Source: Glossina fuscipes
Taxonomy: Eukaryota; Arthropoda; Insecta; Diptera; Glossinidae
NCBI RefSeq assembly: GCF_014805625.2
Contig: NW_023998417.1
Coordinates: forward strand, 6,922,115 to 6,986,114
Direction: 5' to 3'
Length of the DNA: 64,000 bases
Shown: one piece after another, positions 48,682 to 60,541 of the stretch
Layout: every line of letters begins with the position of its first letter
How positions within the stretch are numbered: the stretch's first letter is position 1
Notes under the pieces: generated by a model
Seen by the model: the letters and a program-made list of their open reading frames with translations, nothing else
Databases searched by the model: none
Told to the model about the DNA's origin: nothing
Made by a program: the position numbers and the translations under genes

Positions 48682-51350
48682 CACGTTGATAGACATATGT
48701 ATACACACATATATGTTTTATACTTACGACCAATACTACTACTGCTACTAACTGTAACAAAAGCAGCAAGTAAAAAAAAAAAAATTTATATTTGTATTTT
48801 GTTGCTTTTTTTGTTTTTGAAAACCTTTTTACAATTGGTAAATTCCATTTTATATGCGCACTTGCTCAAATATCATTGGATGTTATTTTCATAACAAAAT
48901 GCAATAATTTTTTTTTTTTTTGCGTTCTTTTCCGTATAACTATTTAATAATTTTTTGTTTTGTTTTTCGAAATTTTATACGCATATTAATTACATTTAGG
49001 GTGTGGAATTATTTATGCATTATTATTTATTCATAAACAATTGTACACGTTTATACATAGCTATAACATATTTGTGTGCAAATAAATAAACTCATGCTTA
49101 AAGAAGCAAAGTTAATAAATTGGGTTATGACCCATCAACCCATCATCATCATCATCATCATCATGCAAGCGAACGATTAATAAGTAATTGGCCTATTAAT
49201 CGCATTGAAAGATTATAAAACAATATAAATATATATATAAAGTATAGTAATAATTGCCAGCAAAGAAAAATACTTCATATTACACCTATCATGGATATTG
49301 CTTTCATTATTCAAATTAATGTCTGTCCCGACTTTTCATATTTCCTTTACTCAGGCCACTTTCTCAACAAGCCACTTACTACGCAAAGATGGTCTAAGGA
49401 TTTTTATTTCTCTTTACACTGCTTACAAAATGTTATCGATGCGATAATAATTTGCACAGCACTCATACGCATAGAAGAACGGTTTTTTTTCTCTCTTTCT
49501 CTCTCTTATCTCTTCGGTAGCATGAAACCAAACATATTCAATTGAAATTGATCAGCATCTATAATAGAAAACGAAAGCCAAAACATCACAATCGAATCGG
49601 GTTAGAAAACTTTGTCTAAAACATTTTTTTCGTTACTTTGCGGATAAAATATTAACTCTTATAAATGGTCTCCATAGGAAGAGCTTTCTTTTCTCGCGAA
49701 TTCTATATGAAGTAAGATCAAAAAGTAGATCTATGTGATCCAAATATTGTGTAATTAATTTTTATATCAAATTTCTATTATGAATCAATTTTCGTTACAA
49801 AACATTAAAAAATATATATATAACTCTCTGCCGCTTACTTCTTATCAAAACTCTCTCTATACAGAGTGGTATCTAGAATGACCATAAATTATTAAATTAT
49901 TAGATCCTTTTTGTCACCTAAAGGTTTACTTTTCGTAAGAAAAATGAACAACGAAAGTAATTGTAACATAAAAACGAAAAGCTATCGTAGGTGCGATTTT
50001 GAAGAGAAACGACATCGTTAAAATAATTCAAATAAATACATTTAAAGCGTAACTCAACCGGGATCATAACGGGCTAAACATTAGTGTGACGGCTGACAAA
50101 CAATTACGAATCAATATCCACTTATGCTCTACACACACATATATGTGTGTGGGTTTTAATTAGATATCATGCTAGGCTAAGGCAATATCATATAATATAG
50201 AGAGGAAAACCAGCAGCAGACCAGCTGTCATGAAACACAAAGCATGCAGATCATCGATTTCTATTTTATGATATGGGGTAATTTAAAAAATATTGGGCGT
50301 ACTAATAGCACTTAACATTCATTATCCTCGCGACTGTATATTCTGTAAGCAAATACATGCATATATTAAAAGTTAAATTATTTTCAAATTACTCCATTGC
50401 TATGATAATTTATATCTACGCAGTTATCTACTTTTTCGCGTAATTCTTTGGAAAATATTCCAGCATAACGTTAGAAATAAATAAACATTTAAACTCTATT
50501 TGCAATTTATCAAACAGCGACTTGTCTAAAAGTGGTGATTATTAACTTACTTGTTTTTTTATTTTTTTTGTTTTTTCTATTTTTTTGTTAAACGGAGTAA
50601 CCGTCTTAATGAAAAGATTTAATAAAATAATATATTGGTTTCATAAACATGCAGGCATCTATCCGCGTACATGTGTATATATGTGTAAGCATAAACAAAT
50701 ATTTTCTAATATTGTGTGCACACTTATGCCTACATTTGCAGTACCTGCATATACATACATGCACATAAACCGGTTAGTAATTTAAATAAAATTATTTATC
50801 AACTTATATTATAATACAAAAATAAAAAATAAAAAAAAAAAAATTAAATAAAAATTAATAGATAAATAAAAATTTAAAGGTCAATTGTAATATAACGAGG
50901 AAGTTTAATATGTGCATTTACTGTTGTCGTTACTGTTATTGTCTAAACCTAACACGTCTTAAATTATTAAATCACACTAACTCGATTTAATTTATTATGT
51001 GAACGGCATTAATTAGCCAACTTAATATGTGTGTAATAATGTGTTTGATTTGACTATATTTGCCAGTATTTGTTTGTTTTGGTTTGCAACGACCCTATCT
51101 AAGCAAGAGAATCCATCGCATTAACTTCATAGACTGCTTTTGTCTACTTGCGTCGAAAGTTAGAAGAATGTCCACCACTTTCATGTATTCCCCGAAAATT
51201 CCACGAAAATTTTCAATACATTTAGAAAAAAGCTTTGAGAGCTTAGGTAGGTAGTCTATCGGTTTTATCCATTCCACTGTAAACTTCGTTCATCTTTCTT
51301 TTTCTTTTTTTTTTTATTTAATATGAACAATCATTCAGTGCATGTTCCCG
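48681..51350. other. AT-rich non-coding DNA
   Basis: A pure (CAT)8 array is present at 49141-49164. The rest is unique AT-rich filler. The overlapping frames at 51060-51277 on both strands show no motif. Confidence 0.6.
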
Positions 51351-51540
51351 GTGACGATCAGGAAGAAGTGAAGAGCAAGAAAAATATAGGGAGGTGTTGG
51401 CCGCAGCCCAATGGATGTGTACCCAATCGGTAAGACTTGTACGTTTATCGACTGAGCGCTATCAATAACTGCGACGAGAGTAAGTTGTACCGCAGTCGAA
51501 ATTTGAAAGCACGAACACCACCTTTAGAATCTGAAATTTT
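51351..51540 (+). mobile_element. SINE-like dispersed repeat, copy D
   Basis: The longest 5' part of the family. GTTGGCCGCAGCCCAATGG is A-box-like. GCAGTCGAAATTTGAAAGC, with CACGAACA after it, is the B-box-like region also seen in copy B. The middle (GACTTGTACGTTTATCGACT, then GAGCGCTATCA) is reduced in copy C. The right-end CACTCAGACA block is not evident, so the copy is probably truncated or diverged at its 3' end. Confidence 0.65.
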
Positions 51541-52872
51541 CATTAGTATTTATCTGTCTTCACTATTGCTGTTATACTATTAGCATGGATAGTGGTTTAG
51601 ATAAATATATAATGGCTATGATATAGGTCGACAGGTAGAGTAATTTCATTTCGCTTTCTTGTGTCGAAGGTGCGAAAAGAGTAAAAAGGTTTTTTCTTTT
51701 CTTTTGCTTCCTGTTGTTCGTTTTGGTTACATTTTGCCACTTAACTTTCTTCTTTACCTAAAAACGACGGGAATCCTTCGTTATTTTCTATGGCCCGCAA
51801 TGTTTTCATTCAAACATTAATTAACCTCTAGGAAGGGAAGTCTTCAATATTAAGTCAGTCACACATTGCATGCAGACTGGGATTTTAATTAGTTTTGAAG
51901 ATGAGAGAAACACTGTTGCAATAACGCTCCATGTAGATGGCGTTAGCATTCTACTGAGTAATAATCAGAAAGAAAAGATAAATAAGCAGTTATGGCATTG
52001 CTTCTAAGGCTTAAAATATATTAATATACATAACATATGCAGAAAGTGAGGACTTGTTGTTAGATCAACAGAAATTAATTTCAACTTTTTCCTAATTACA
52101 GAGGAAACTGGGAACTAATTTAGCACAAAAGTGCACAAAACTCATAACGAAAGTGAGAGAAAGAAAATTAGACACAAATGAATTTCATCACCGATCATGG
52201 ATTTAAAATAAAAATATATGTTCTGCGTTACACAATTGAAGCACACTAATGATCAGTGAAAAACATTGGTTTAAAATGTCCTTCCCTCCGCGCTTGATAG
52301 AAAATGTTCGGTAATTACGTGTAACTCATACGTTCAGTAATACCACAAGAGTTGATTAAACATTAATGAGTTGTATATGAGTGCAACAATAGGTAATGAA
52401 AAATATAATGAACTTATAAGGAGATGGGAAACTATATATTAATCGTCATTATATTAATCGGAAACTAATTGGCACTATCTTTATAATATTAAGTTTAATA
52501 TTTTTGAAACAACAAGTTAATGTATGGTTTTATATGTCGTAGACTTCTAATAGCGATAGGTATTTAAAATACGGACTAATCCGAGTTTTCTACAGTTTTC
52601 TACTCATGGTTTGTAATTAAAAACAACACCAATAATAACGATTGCAATAAATGATCGTGTAACAACTTTTAAGCTTAAATTCAGTTTCAACAACAAAAAT
52701 ACAACAAATAGATTATAAAAAAAGAAAAAAAATTTATATATATATCAAAAACTGGTTTTAGGAAATAATAAAGAAAAACTGATGAAAACAAGAACTCAAC
52801 AAAACTTTTTAAACGAAAAACAACCTTACAATTAAATGTAATTTAAATAATCTAGTTTTTGTTTATTTATGA

Positions 52873-52909
<37 letters not shown>

Positions 52910-53115
52910 CGTATGTGTTTGTATCATTTTGAAATTTTGTGCTTTGTAAATATCTCCATATCTGTACTTAGAATATTATATATGTATATATAGAGTTACG
53001 CCCCTTCTCGCGTACCTCTTTGCGTCTGCTTACAAACTTGGTTGCTTTTAATTGTCAAGTTCAAAATGCAAGCCTGTGAATAATCGAACAAGATTTTTTA
53101 AGATATTTTGTTATT
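51541..53115. other. AT-rich non-coding DNA
   Basis: Contains a (GT)17 array at 52873-52906. On the minus strand, a pyrimidine-rich acceptor abuts a GTAAAG donor at 51757/51758. No coding frame. Confidence 0.6.
52873..52906. repeat. (GT)n microsatellite
   Basis: About 17 uninterrupted GT units. Simple repeat. Confidence 0.95.
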
Positions 53116-53148
53116 CTTGTTATTGTTGTTGTTGTTGTTGTTATTATT
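53116..53148. repeat. (GTT)n microsatellite
   Basis: GTT/ATT units immediately downstream (in minus-strand sense) of the candidate exon at 53219-53385. Confidence 0.9.
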
Positions 53149-53218
53149 CTAATCAACTCTTGGTGATTTAATGCATTCAGATTGTTTTGGCGGTCACCGC
53201 CGTCAACGCCAATCTTAC

Positions 53219-53332
53219 GTATGCGGAATTGATCACCGCTATTATTAGTAAAGCAACGGCTGCCGCAATAACAACAAACAGCGGCAGCAGAGTTGCCGCC
53301 AAATATGGCATTAAACGTGAATTCAAAAACAT
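53219..53332 (-). CDS. Candidate first coding exon: signal peptide or signal anchor
   Basis: The ATG at 53332-53330 opens a 38-codon frame. The sequence is MFLNSRLMPY, then about 24 uninterrupted hydrophobic residues (LAATLLPLFVV, then an Ala/Val/Leu/Ile run), then INSAY. This is the layout of a secretory signal peptide or uncleaved signal anchor. Codons include CTG CTG CCG CTG and GCG GCA GCC, unlike the AT-biased surroundings. The frame ends exactly at TAC followed by GTAAGA (53218-53213), a strong phase-0 donor. Upstream, a run of over 20 T ends in TTAG at 53386, an almost ideal acceptor, giving a 167-base exon (53219-53385) with a 53-base 5' leader. All in-frame routes from an upstream exon hit a stop, so the start must lie here. 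If not spliced, the frame ends after 51 residues. Kozak context is weak (C at -3); a second ATG is codon 8. The protein family is unknown and no second exon could be identified. A competing plus-strand reading exists. Confidence 0.45.
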
Positions 53333-53385
53333 TAGGTTGGGTTCACGTATATTGTGAAAAATGTGAATATTTCGTAGTTAAAAAT

Positions 53386-53412
53386 CTAAAAAAAAAAAAA
53401 AAAAAAAAAAAA
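53386..53412. repeat. Poly-A tract (poly-T on the minus strand)
   Basis: A-run that, read on the minus strand, forms the pyrimidine tract directly before the TTAG acceptor of the candidate exon. Confidence 0.9.
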
Positions 53413-55720
53413 AACAAATATTTTTTAATTTAAAGGTTCACTTTGAACATTTGGAATTTGGTCTTATATTTGTTAATAAATTTTGCTGAAATATTAAAAA
53501 AAAAAAAAACTCAAATCGAGTCGTTAATGCATTATATATTATAAGTTGTTTTCATTGGAAATGACAGTTTATGATATTTTTTGTTTTTCAGGGAAAATAT
53601 CGTACGACAAAAGCGTAGATGTGGTTTTCAAGCAAAAAAAAAAACCGCAATTATATGTAAATCGACATATTTTTAAAGAATTTTTTATATATTGCTAATC
53701 GGTATTATTCTCGTAAATAATTTTGATTCTAAAATAATATGAAGCAAAACCAATATTTTTTTTTTTTTTTTTTTATTTAAAAATATGACGCTATTTTATT
53801 TATTTTAATAAATTTATAAGTCATAGATGTGTCAAATAAGCTCCACATAACATAGGGTTTTTAAATTTGTACACGTTTTAAATTCGTAATTCAGCAGAAT
53901 AATAATTTCATAAAAAAGAAAATAAAGTATCTTCATACATATCCTTTAATTTATTTTCAAGCTTTATAGTCATCTTAAAAAGGAGTATATTATGGTAAAA
54001 TTTGATAACCTTCAGCATGCAGCTAAGCAATGAATGTTCTTCGTAAACTTGCCATAAAGTAGCTTATGGAATTTTTGTATTAAATTGTTCTCTGCATGTC
54101 TGCTACCGTATTAATAAGTAATTAAGAAGCGTGTCTATCAAGTCGCCACGAACAGTTTCAGTCCTTATAGCTTGATGATGATTGACATGTCGTCGTGTCG
54201 TGGTAGTTGGCCGTAGTTAATACCCAGACTATGGGCCTTACGGGCATATCTCCTCTCTCCCTACATCTTGTTGGTCATCACTGAAATAAACGTATAGGAT
54301 CATATATACTCTTAAAAAAATGTTTTCTCTTCTAATAGTTCTTAAGGACTGTCATAACTCTTAAAGTCTAAATTCTACTCTTTCCACTTTTCAATATTTT
54401 ATACTCTTCTTCTTTCACATCTGTTTCTTTCAAATTCATTTTCATGGGAAATAATTAATCGACATTTGCAAAGGATATATAGATTGTAATAAAATAGTAT
54501 GAGAAAAACTGCAATGCAATATAACTAACTTCACAAGGAAGGCCATAAACCTTCCCGCCGTTCTTTTATAGGTTAATGCATATAGCATCGTTTCTTACAT
54601 TTTTTTTTTTTTTTTTTTTTTTTTAATTATTTGTTGATTATTTAAATTGAAGCCTACAAATAGGCGATATTGATTTAAGGAACATATCTTTTTAAAAAAA
54701 AAAAAAATCTCTCTTCAATAATATTATAAAGTGAAACGATTAACATGCATTTGCCGAAATTTAATTTGGAAATTAATTTCCTGATTTTTTATTGAAAAAA
54801 AAAAAATAAATAAACAAATAAAAATTAAAGATCATGTTGTAAAAATCATAACTAATTTACTTTTTGTTACGTTTTTGTAAACATTCCTACTCTTAAACAG
54901 ACCTAAACCGAACAAGTGGTTGCTGATCTGCAATATCTGCAGCGAAACACGCAAACAATTTCAGTAGAAATATATATATACACATTTAAAAAAAAAACTG
55001 GATTTATTAAAACGAATTCTGGATACCTTTAGATAAAAGTCAATATTTTTGGCGTTTGATGCATTTATCTAATAATAATATTTAGATAAGATATTTATTT
55101 TGATATGAGGCTTTTTTGCTCTCCTCTTTGTTGCATTATCTGTTGGCTTCAGGCTTTATGTAATTGAAATTAATATTCCTTGCAAATTATAATATATGTA
55201 TATATAAAATTTTGATTTTCATTTTCGTTCTCATTGTTCATTAAGCAAATTGCCAGATAACTTGAGATAATATATTTTATAAGCGACTTGACGATGTCGC
55301 TAACTTTTCCTCGACAGAGCTAAGATCAGATCTTGCGTCATAGAAATTAATTGCAATGTTATGAATATCTTTTCTAAATTTTACTTCATTTCTTAGCATT
55401 TCGACAGACTTATGGGAAGACTATAGCAAAGAGTCCAAATTGATTCAATGTATCGGGAAATTATACATGTCTATACATATGAAATTCATTTATTTATTTA
55501 GAGCATCTCAAAGTACGCTTATATCACTTTGGAAAAGCAAACAACAAACACTTAATGATTTTCTAATGCGCGATTTCAGATGGGAGGTATCTAAAATTCG
55601 TTTTAAAGTGGATGTAATTTTCTTACTTAATATTTGCGTTTACGTATATTTCCCGCACGTATGCGTATTTTGGGCTTTTTTTTTTTTTTTTGCTCTACAT
55701 CAGTATACTCCACCATGAGA
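53413..55720. other. AT-rich non-coding DNA
   Basis: Several homopolymers (53758-53774, 54601-54624, 54695-54707). A strong plus-strand acceptor (TTTTTGTTTTTCAG) ends at 53591 and is followed by about 26 open codons. A possible inverted SINE-like fragment lies at 54200-54295. Nothing else was recognised. Confidence 0.5.
54200..54295 (-). mobile_element. Possible SINE-like fragment, copy E (weak)
   Basis: The reverse complement reads GTGATGACCAACAAG, then GTAGGGAGAG, GGCCCATAG and GGGTATTAAC. This resembles the left part of copy D (GTGACGATCAGGAAG, ATAGGGAGG, GCAGCCCAATGG, GTACCCAATC). Similarity is limited to short words in order. Confidence 0.25.
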
Positions 55721-55721
55721 C

Positions 55722-55757
55722 AAGAAAGAAAGAAAGAAAGAAAAAAAAAAAAAAAAA
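55722..55757. repeat. (GAAA)n then poly-A
   Basis: GAAA units followed by an A-run of about 18. Simple repeat. Confidence 0.9.
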
Positions 55758-57312
55758 CCAACGCTAGCTGTTAAAAAATCACTAGACAGTGAAAGCAGAC
55801 ATATGCATACAAACAGTATGTGAATGATGCACGTATTCGCACAATGCCGCATGAAGGATTTTTAAATAAAACAGCTCAACAAATGCCTAAAAGCGCACAA
55901 TAAGACTTCAATTTCGGGAGATATCCTGCATTTTAACACCATATTTTTTTTCATGTTTTTTGGAACTTTTTTTTCGCTGTTTGTGCATATATGGCCGCAC
56001 ACAACATGCTTAAGTGAACGAGTCGTTGCATTTTATTTAGCTATCATTTCACCGATGGCAAGCGATAAATTCGGTTTTTTATGTTTTATGGGGTTTTTTT
56101 TTGGGGGGGGGAAAAGGATTTTTGTATATTCGGGGAATATGCAAAAAAATGCAACGCAGTGGTGTTGTTGGATATGTGCCGGGATCCTGGCGTCAATTGC
56201 CCAATTCAGAATTTTTTGTCGGTTCTGAGAGTTTTGCTTTTCTTTTTCGTTTTTCGTTTCGTTTCATTTTTTTTTTTTTTTTTTTTGGACATTTGCCTTT
56301 TTACGGTGAATGCAACAACGATTTAACGCATTGCCGACTATTGCCACAGAATTTATGGGGAAGTTTTTTTTAGTTGTTTTTCTTTTGTTCATTTTTTTTT
56401 TTTTTTTTTTTTGTTTTTTGGCAATTCTTGATTTCTTTTTGTAGGCGCGATACAAAATTGTGCACGTGTATGTATATATGATAATGCAAAAGCAAAAAAA
56501 AAAAAAAAAAAATTAAAGAGATTAAGGCGATCTGAGTGGAATCACGATTTGCTTGTTATCCCATTATGGCTTAATTCTACAATGACTGCATGCATGTTTT
56601 TCATGTCGACGGGACGACAAGTGCAGTTTTTTACCCAGAGGATGTATGCATGAAGGGATATTAAGAGACACAGGCACATATGTGCCTGTTGCTGGACAAA
56701 TGAATGCAAACGATACAGTTACTGATGGTAAAGATGATGTTGTTCATAATGCTCCTACACTGAAGTTTTTGTACTCTTACCGAATGTTCAATTTGTTGTT
56801 GCATTTACTTTTCAAGTTGTCTGGGTCTATAAATTTTTGTTTTATATTTTTTGTTACTTATTTTTCATTTTTGGCCAGTACTTGACTTTGTGATAAATTT
56901 TTTTTTTTTTTTTGATACCCTCTCCTGCATTAAGTAAATTTACCGTCTCTGCTCGTTTGTTGTGTGTTCTTGAGCACTTGTTGCACAATGACTTCACCGA
57001 CACTCGTTCTTGTTCTTGTTATATCGTTATATGGTAGTTTATATTCATGGCCAAGAGTCATCATTAGCACCGCCACCACCACCAACAACATCATCATCTT
57101 TACCGAAGTCAGTATAAAAACATGTTATGTTGTTGTTTGCCAACAATTCCCACTCATTTGAAAATTCTTTGCAGTTTGCTTACGCTTTTTTTTTTGCATT
57201 TATATATATTTTTGTGTATGTGCATCTGCTGCATGCATACATGTTGTTAGAACTAGTTTACCCAAAATTTGTGACCATTATTACGTGTATGTTAGAATGG
57301 CATGGTAATGTG

Positions 57313-57331
57313 AGTAAGTAAGTAAGTAAGT
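57313..57331. repeat. (GTAA)n array
   Basis: Four to five GTAA units. Each unit mimics a 5' splice site (GTAAGT), so donor predictions here should be distrusted. Confidence 0.9.
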
Positions 57332-59785
57332 GCATGAGTTAAGTGTGCACTTTGTAAAACCATAATTGGTTAAATGCTCTAATCATCATCATTCTAAATG
57401 TGTGCAAAACTAAATTGGCTTAGTATGATTTTTCACATTTAAAATAGATTTTACTATAGAGACCCCCGTACTTAAGCACATTTGTGAATTTAAATATTTT
57501 ACTTACTGGTGGTCACAGTGGTTTGTTTGTGTTATTTAAATACCATTTTATAAAAGTTTAAGCAACTATGACAGCTATATGACTAATTGTTCGTATTGAT
57601 ATAAAAGAAGTCGATCTCTTATGTGGGCAACTAATTGTTCTGTGATATGGTAATATTATAAAAGACTAGTAGGAAAAACTGTTCATAAAATATTTATACA
57701 AATTATTGTTAATAAATGGCTTTTTCATAACTCACATAAAACAAAGAGAGAATGAATGCAATATGATCAACAATATTGGAAATTCAAACCCATCGCAATA
57801 TTATGAAGAGCCTTCTTCATCGCCTATGCAACACCGAAGAGATGTTACGTGGGCACAGAATTTCCGGTGCAAGCAGATTCGTGCTTAATTATACAAAATT
57901 TGTTGAAAAATAATATAAAATAAAAAGTTCGTATATGTGTTACGTCGTTGAGAATGGGAGTGGGAAAGTCTCACTAGAAATTTTGGTAAAAATAAAACTC
58001 GCTACAAAAGATGGAAACTCAATGCCATCCTACTCATTGGTTACAACAAAAAGTATCGTCCTTTGCGCCTTTCCTTTGAATGTATCATGAATTCTTTAGT
58101 TAGCTTAAAATAACAGACAATCAATATTTCTCTAATCACTCATGCAGTGTGATACCATTTGATCTTATAGAACATTACAGTTTGATGTCTTTATTGATGA
58201 ACTTCTTTTAGTGAATGTCTTTGGAAACAAACCTTAAGTATCTGCTTAGGTTTTATATTCAATTTCAAACGTCACATAGAAATTTGTCTTTGGTTCTTTG
58301 CTTTTTAGATACAAAAAATGATATATGATGGAAATCCCCAAGTTAATCTTTCATTTTCTTTCTTCTAGCATTGCTTTCAAAATTCATTTTTAACACTTAA
58401 ACCGGAAAGTTTTAAAACAGTGTCTAATATGAAAATAGGCAGCTTCTCGACTTGCCATTTACCCTCCATACATTCTTAAGAAGGTGACATCATCAAATGT
58501 GCTTCTGCTAGCTAGCCGTCGCTAATCACAAAAAGAGATGTTAACCATTAAATCTGACTATCCTTTCCTAGATAAAATTAGCACTGTGCCATGTTGATCC
58601 ACATACCATGATGCAGATATCTTTGCACTAAAATTCCATTCTTGCTATTAAAATTCAGATGAAATTAAGTCGCTCGAGCGTTCACTATGCTAATTCGGTG
58701 GCTTGTCGCCAGAATTTGAAGATGAAATTTCTGAATTTTCCGAGAAAACCGTAACTTATTAACAAACTTAAGTGAAATATGGAGAAGACCATATAGTCTC
58801 CTAACTTTCGCCAACCTACCATAATCTTCCAGCATAATCACTTTATCACGCCTTAGTATAAATTTTTCTCGATCTTTTCGATATGTTAATCAATAATTGC
58901 GTTTTCCTAGCGGGCCTAAGCAACTGCCAGCTGTAAATTTAACCTATTCTTACCAATATTGAAAACTCCCGCGGACCAACAAAAAATACTCTTTTCGTAC
59001 ATTCGTCCATTCTAGCTAAAAATCTGTAAATTCTTTATTCTCATGTTATCCTACTCTACTAAAGGTTTAGTATCCTTCTAGGTACTATCCAAAAGCCCGT
59101 GACACTTTATCAAATCACTCACATCATACAAAAATATTGGACAGAACTTCGACCAACTATTTCATTGGTTTATCAAAAGAAGCAGAAGCAACAGCTCGAT
59201 CATCTTTTAACTAATTCTGTCGCGATATTTTGCCATTATTTTCCCTATGCTGTTTTTGCGAAAATGTTAAAATCGTGGCATAGCTCAAATACTATCATTT
59301 TAATGATTTAAATGAATAAAAAATTGTTTCTCTAAAAGTTTGTATAGCAGCGACAATGACAACAAGAAATTAATGCACACATAAGCAGTCTTGTATAATA
59401 TTAACATCAAATGTCCGTGCATGCATAAAAGCATTTGCCCTAAAAACGTAATCAAAAACTCCTTTTATGTTTTAAAACGCAATGTACACAGAAAATGCAA
59501 TTTCCTGTGAAATATCTATTGTCTCTCTCTTCAATTTTTTGCAAAGGAACAATTTAAATATAACTATAGCAACAAAGCTATAAATATATACAAAATGTAA
59601 CGGACATTAATTGTCAGCAATTGTTTTGTGATCCTCAAGTATAGATACACATATATATATATATAGATATATATAAGCATATAAATGTAAATGTCCTTTC
59701 TACAGACACACACGCGCGCATATATACACAAATATATAAAAAAAGAAAACAAAAACTTACAAAGCAAATATAGAAATACTACTCT

Positions 59786-59813
59786 CTACTACTACTACTA
59801 CTACTACTACTAT
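59786..59813. repeat. (ACT)n microsatellite
   Basis: Nine ACT/CTA units. Simple repeat, near TA-rich sequence at 59645-59675 and 59850-59890. Confidence 0.95.
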
Positions 59814-59851
59814 CAATATTTATTGCGTATACCTAAAGACAGACATCAATG

Positions 59852-59882
<31 letters not shown>

Positions 59883-60177
59883 GTATATGTACATTCATTA
59901 AATATGCAAATTCTAATACATAAACAGAGTAACAAAAAGTAGAAGCACAAAAACAACAGATACATTAAATAAATCTACACATTTCAATAAAGCAACAGGC
60001 AAAAATCCAAAAACTATGCTTAGCTTCAACACTAACCAACTATTATATAAGGCTCTATGTGAGCAGCAAAGCACACAAAAAACATTACTGTAAAAAAAAA
60101 AAAAAAACAAAAAAAAAAAAAGGAAAAAAACACGAGCAACTAAAACTATACTAAATCTAATACAACTATTTACAATT

Positions 60178-60201
60178 CATTCAGTCATTCATTCATTCAT
60201 T
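60178..60201. repeat. (ATTC)n array
   Basis: Five ATTC units with one GTC interruption. Simple repeat. Confidence 0.85.
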
Positions 60202-60321
60202 AAATTCGGAAATTCAATTTAGAAACGAGAGTGGATTAGAGTAGACGGACAATGCAGCCCAATGCATGGAGGCAATATACATACAAACGAACCAATAAGC
60301 ATAAGTTAAAAGAATTGTATG

Positions 60322-60325
<4 letters not shown>

Positions 60326-60370
<45 letters not shown>

Positions 60371-60376
60371 GAATAT

Positions 60377-60430
<54 letters not shown>
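60326..60430. repeat. (TA)n(CA)n(TA)n compound microsatellite
   Basis: A long TA run, then a short CA run, then another long TA run. More TA runs follow at 60478-60492 and 60524-60541. The Tyr/Ile-rich frames on both strands are artefacts. Confidence 0.95.
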
Positions 60431-60541
60431 TAACAAGTGGTAATTGTAGTTTTTGTTGTTGCTGTTCTATTTTGGAGTTATATATATATATATGTGTGCA
60501 TACATTCACATCAACATATAGATATATATATATATATATAT

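Larger units (their letters stand above)
55758..60170. other. AT-rich non-coding DNA
   Basis: Many T-runs (56269-56286, 56392-56412, 56900-56914), GTAA repeats at 57313-57331 and an (ACT)n array at 59786-59813. Overlapping frames at 55953-56373 are F/G/W-rich by-products of T- and G-runs. A short ORF at 56988-57161 begins like a signal peptide but has no other support. Confidence 0.55.

Noticed and set aside
48136..48769. Several 175-190 codon frames on both strands
   Set aside because: They exist only because the run of N was translated as unknown residues; the real sequence at each edge is simple repeat.
53329..53345. TTAGGTTGGG, reminiscent of some mariner terminal repeats
   Set aside because: Only nine to ten bases match, no flanking TA duplication, and no second end in inverse orientation was found.
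57300..57335. Cluster of perfect GTAAGT donors
   Set aside because: They are units of a (GTAA)n microsatellite, not splice sites with exon context.
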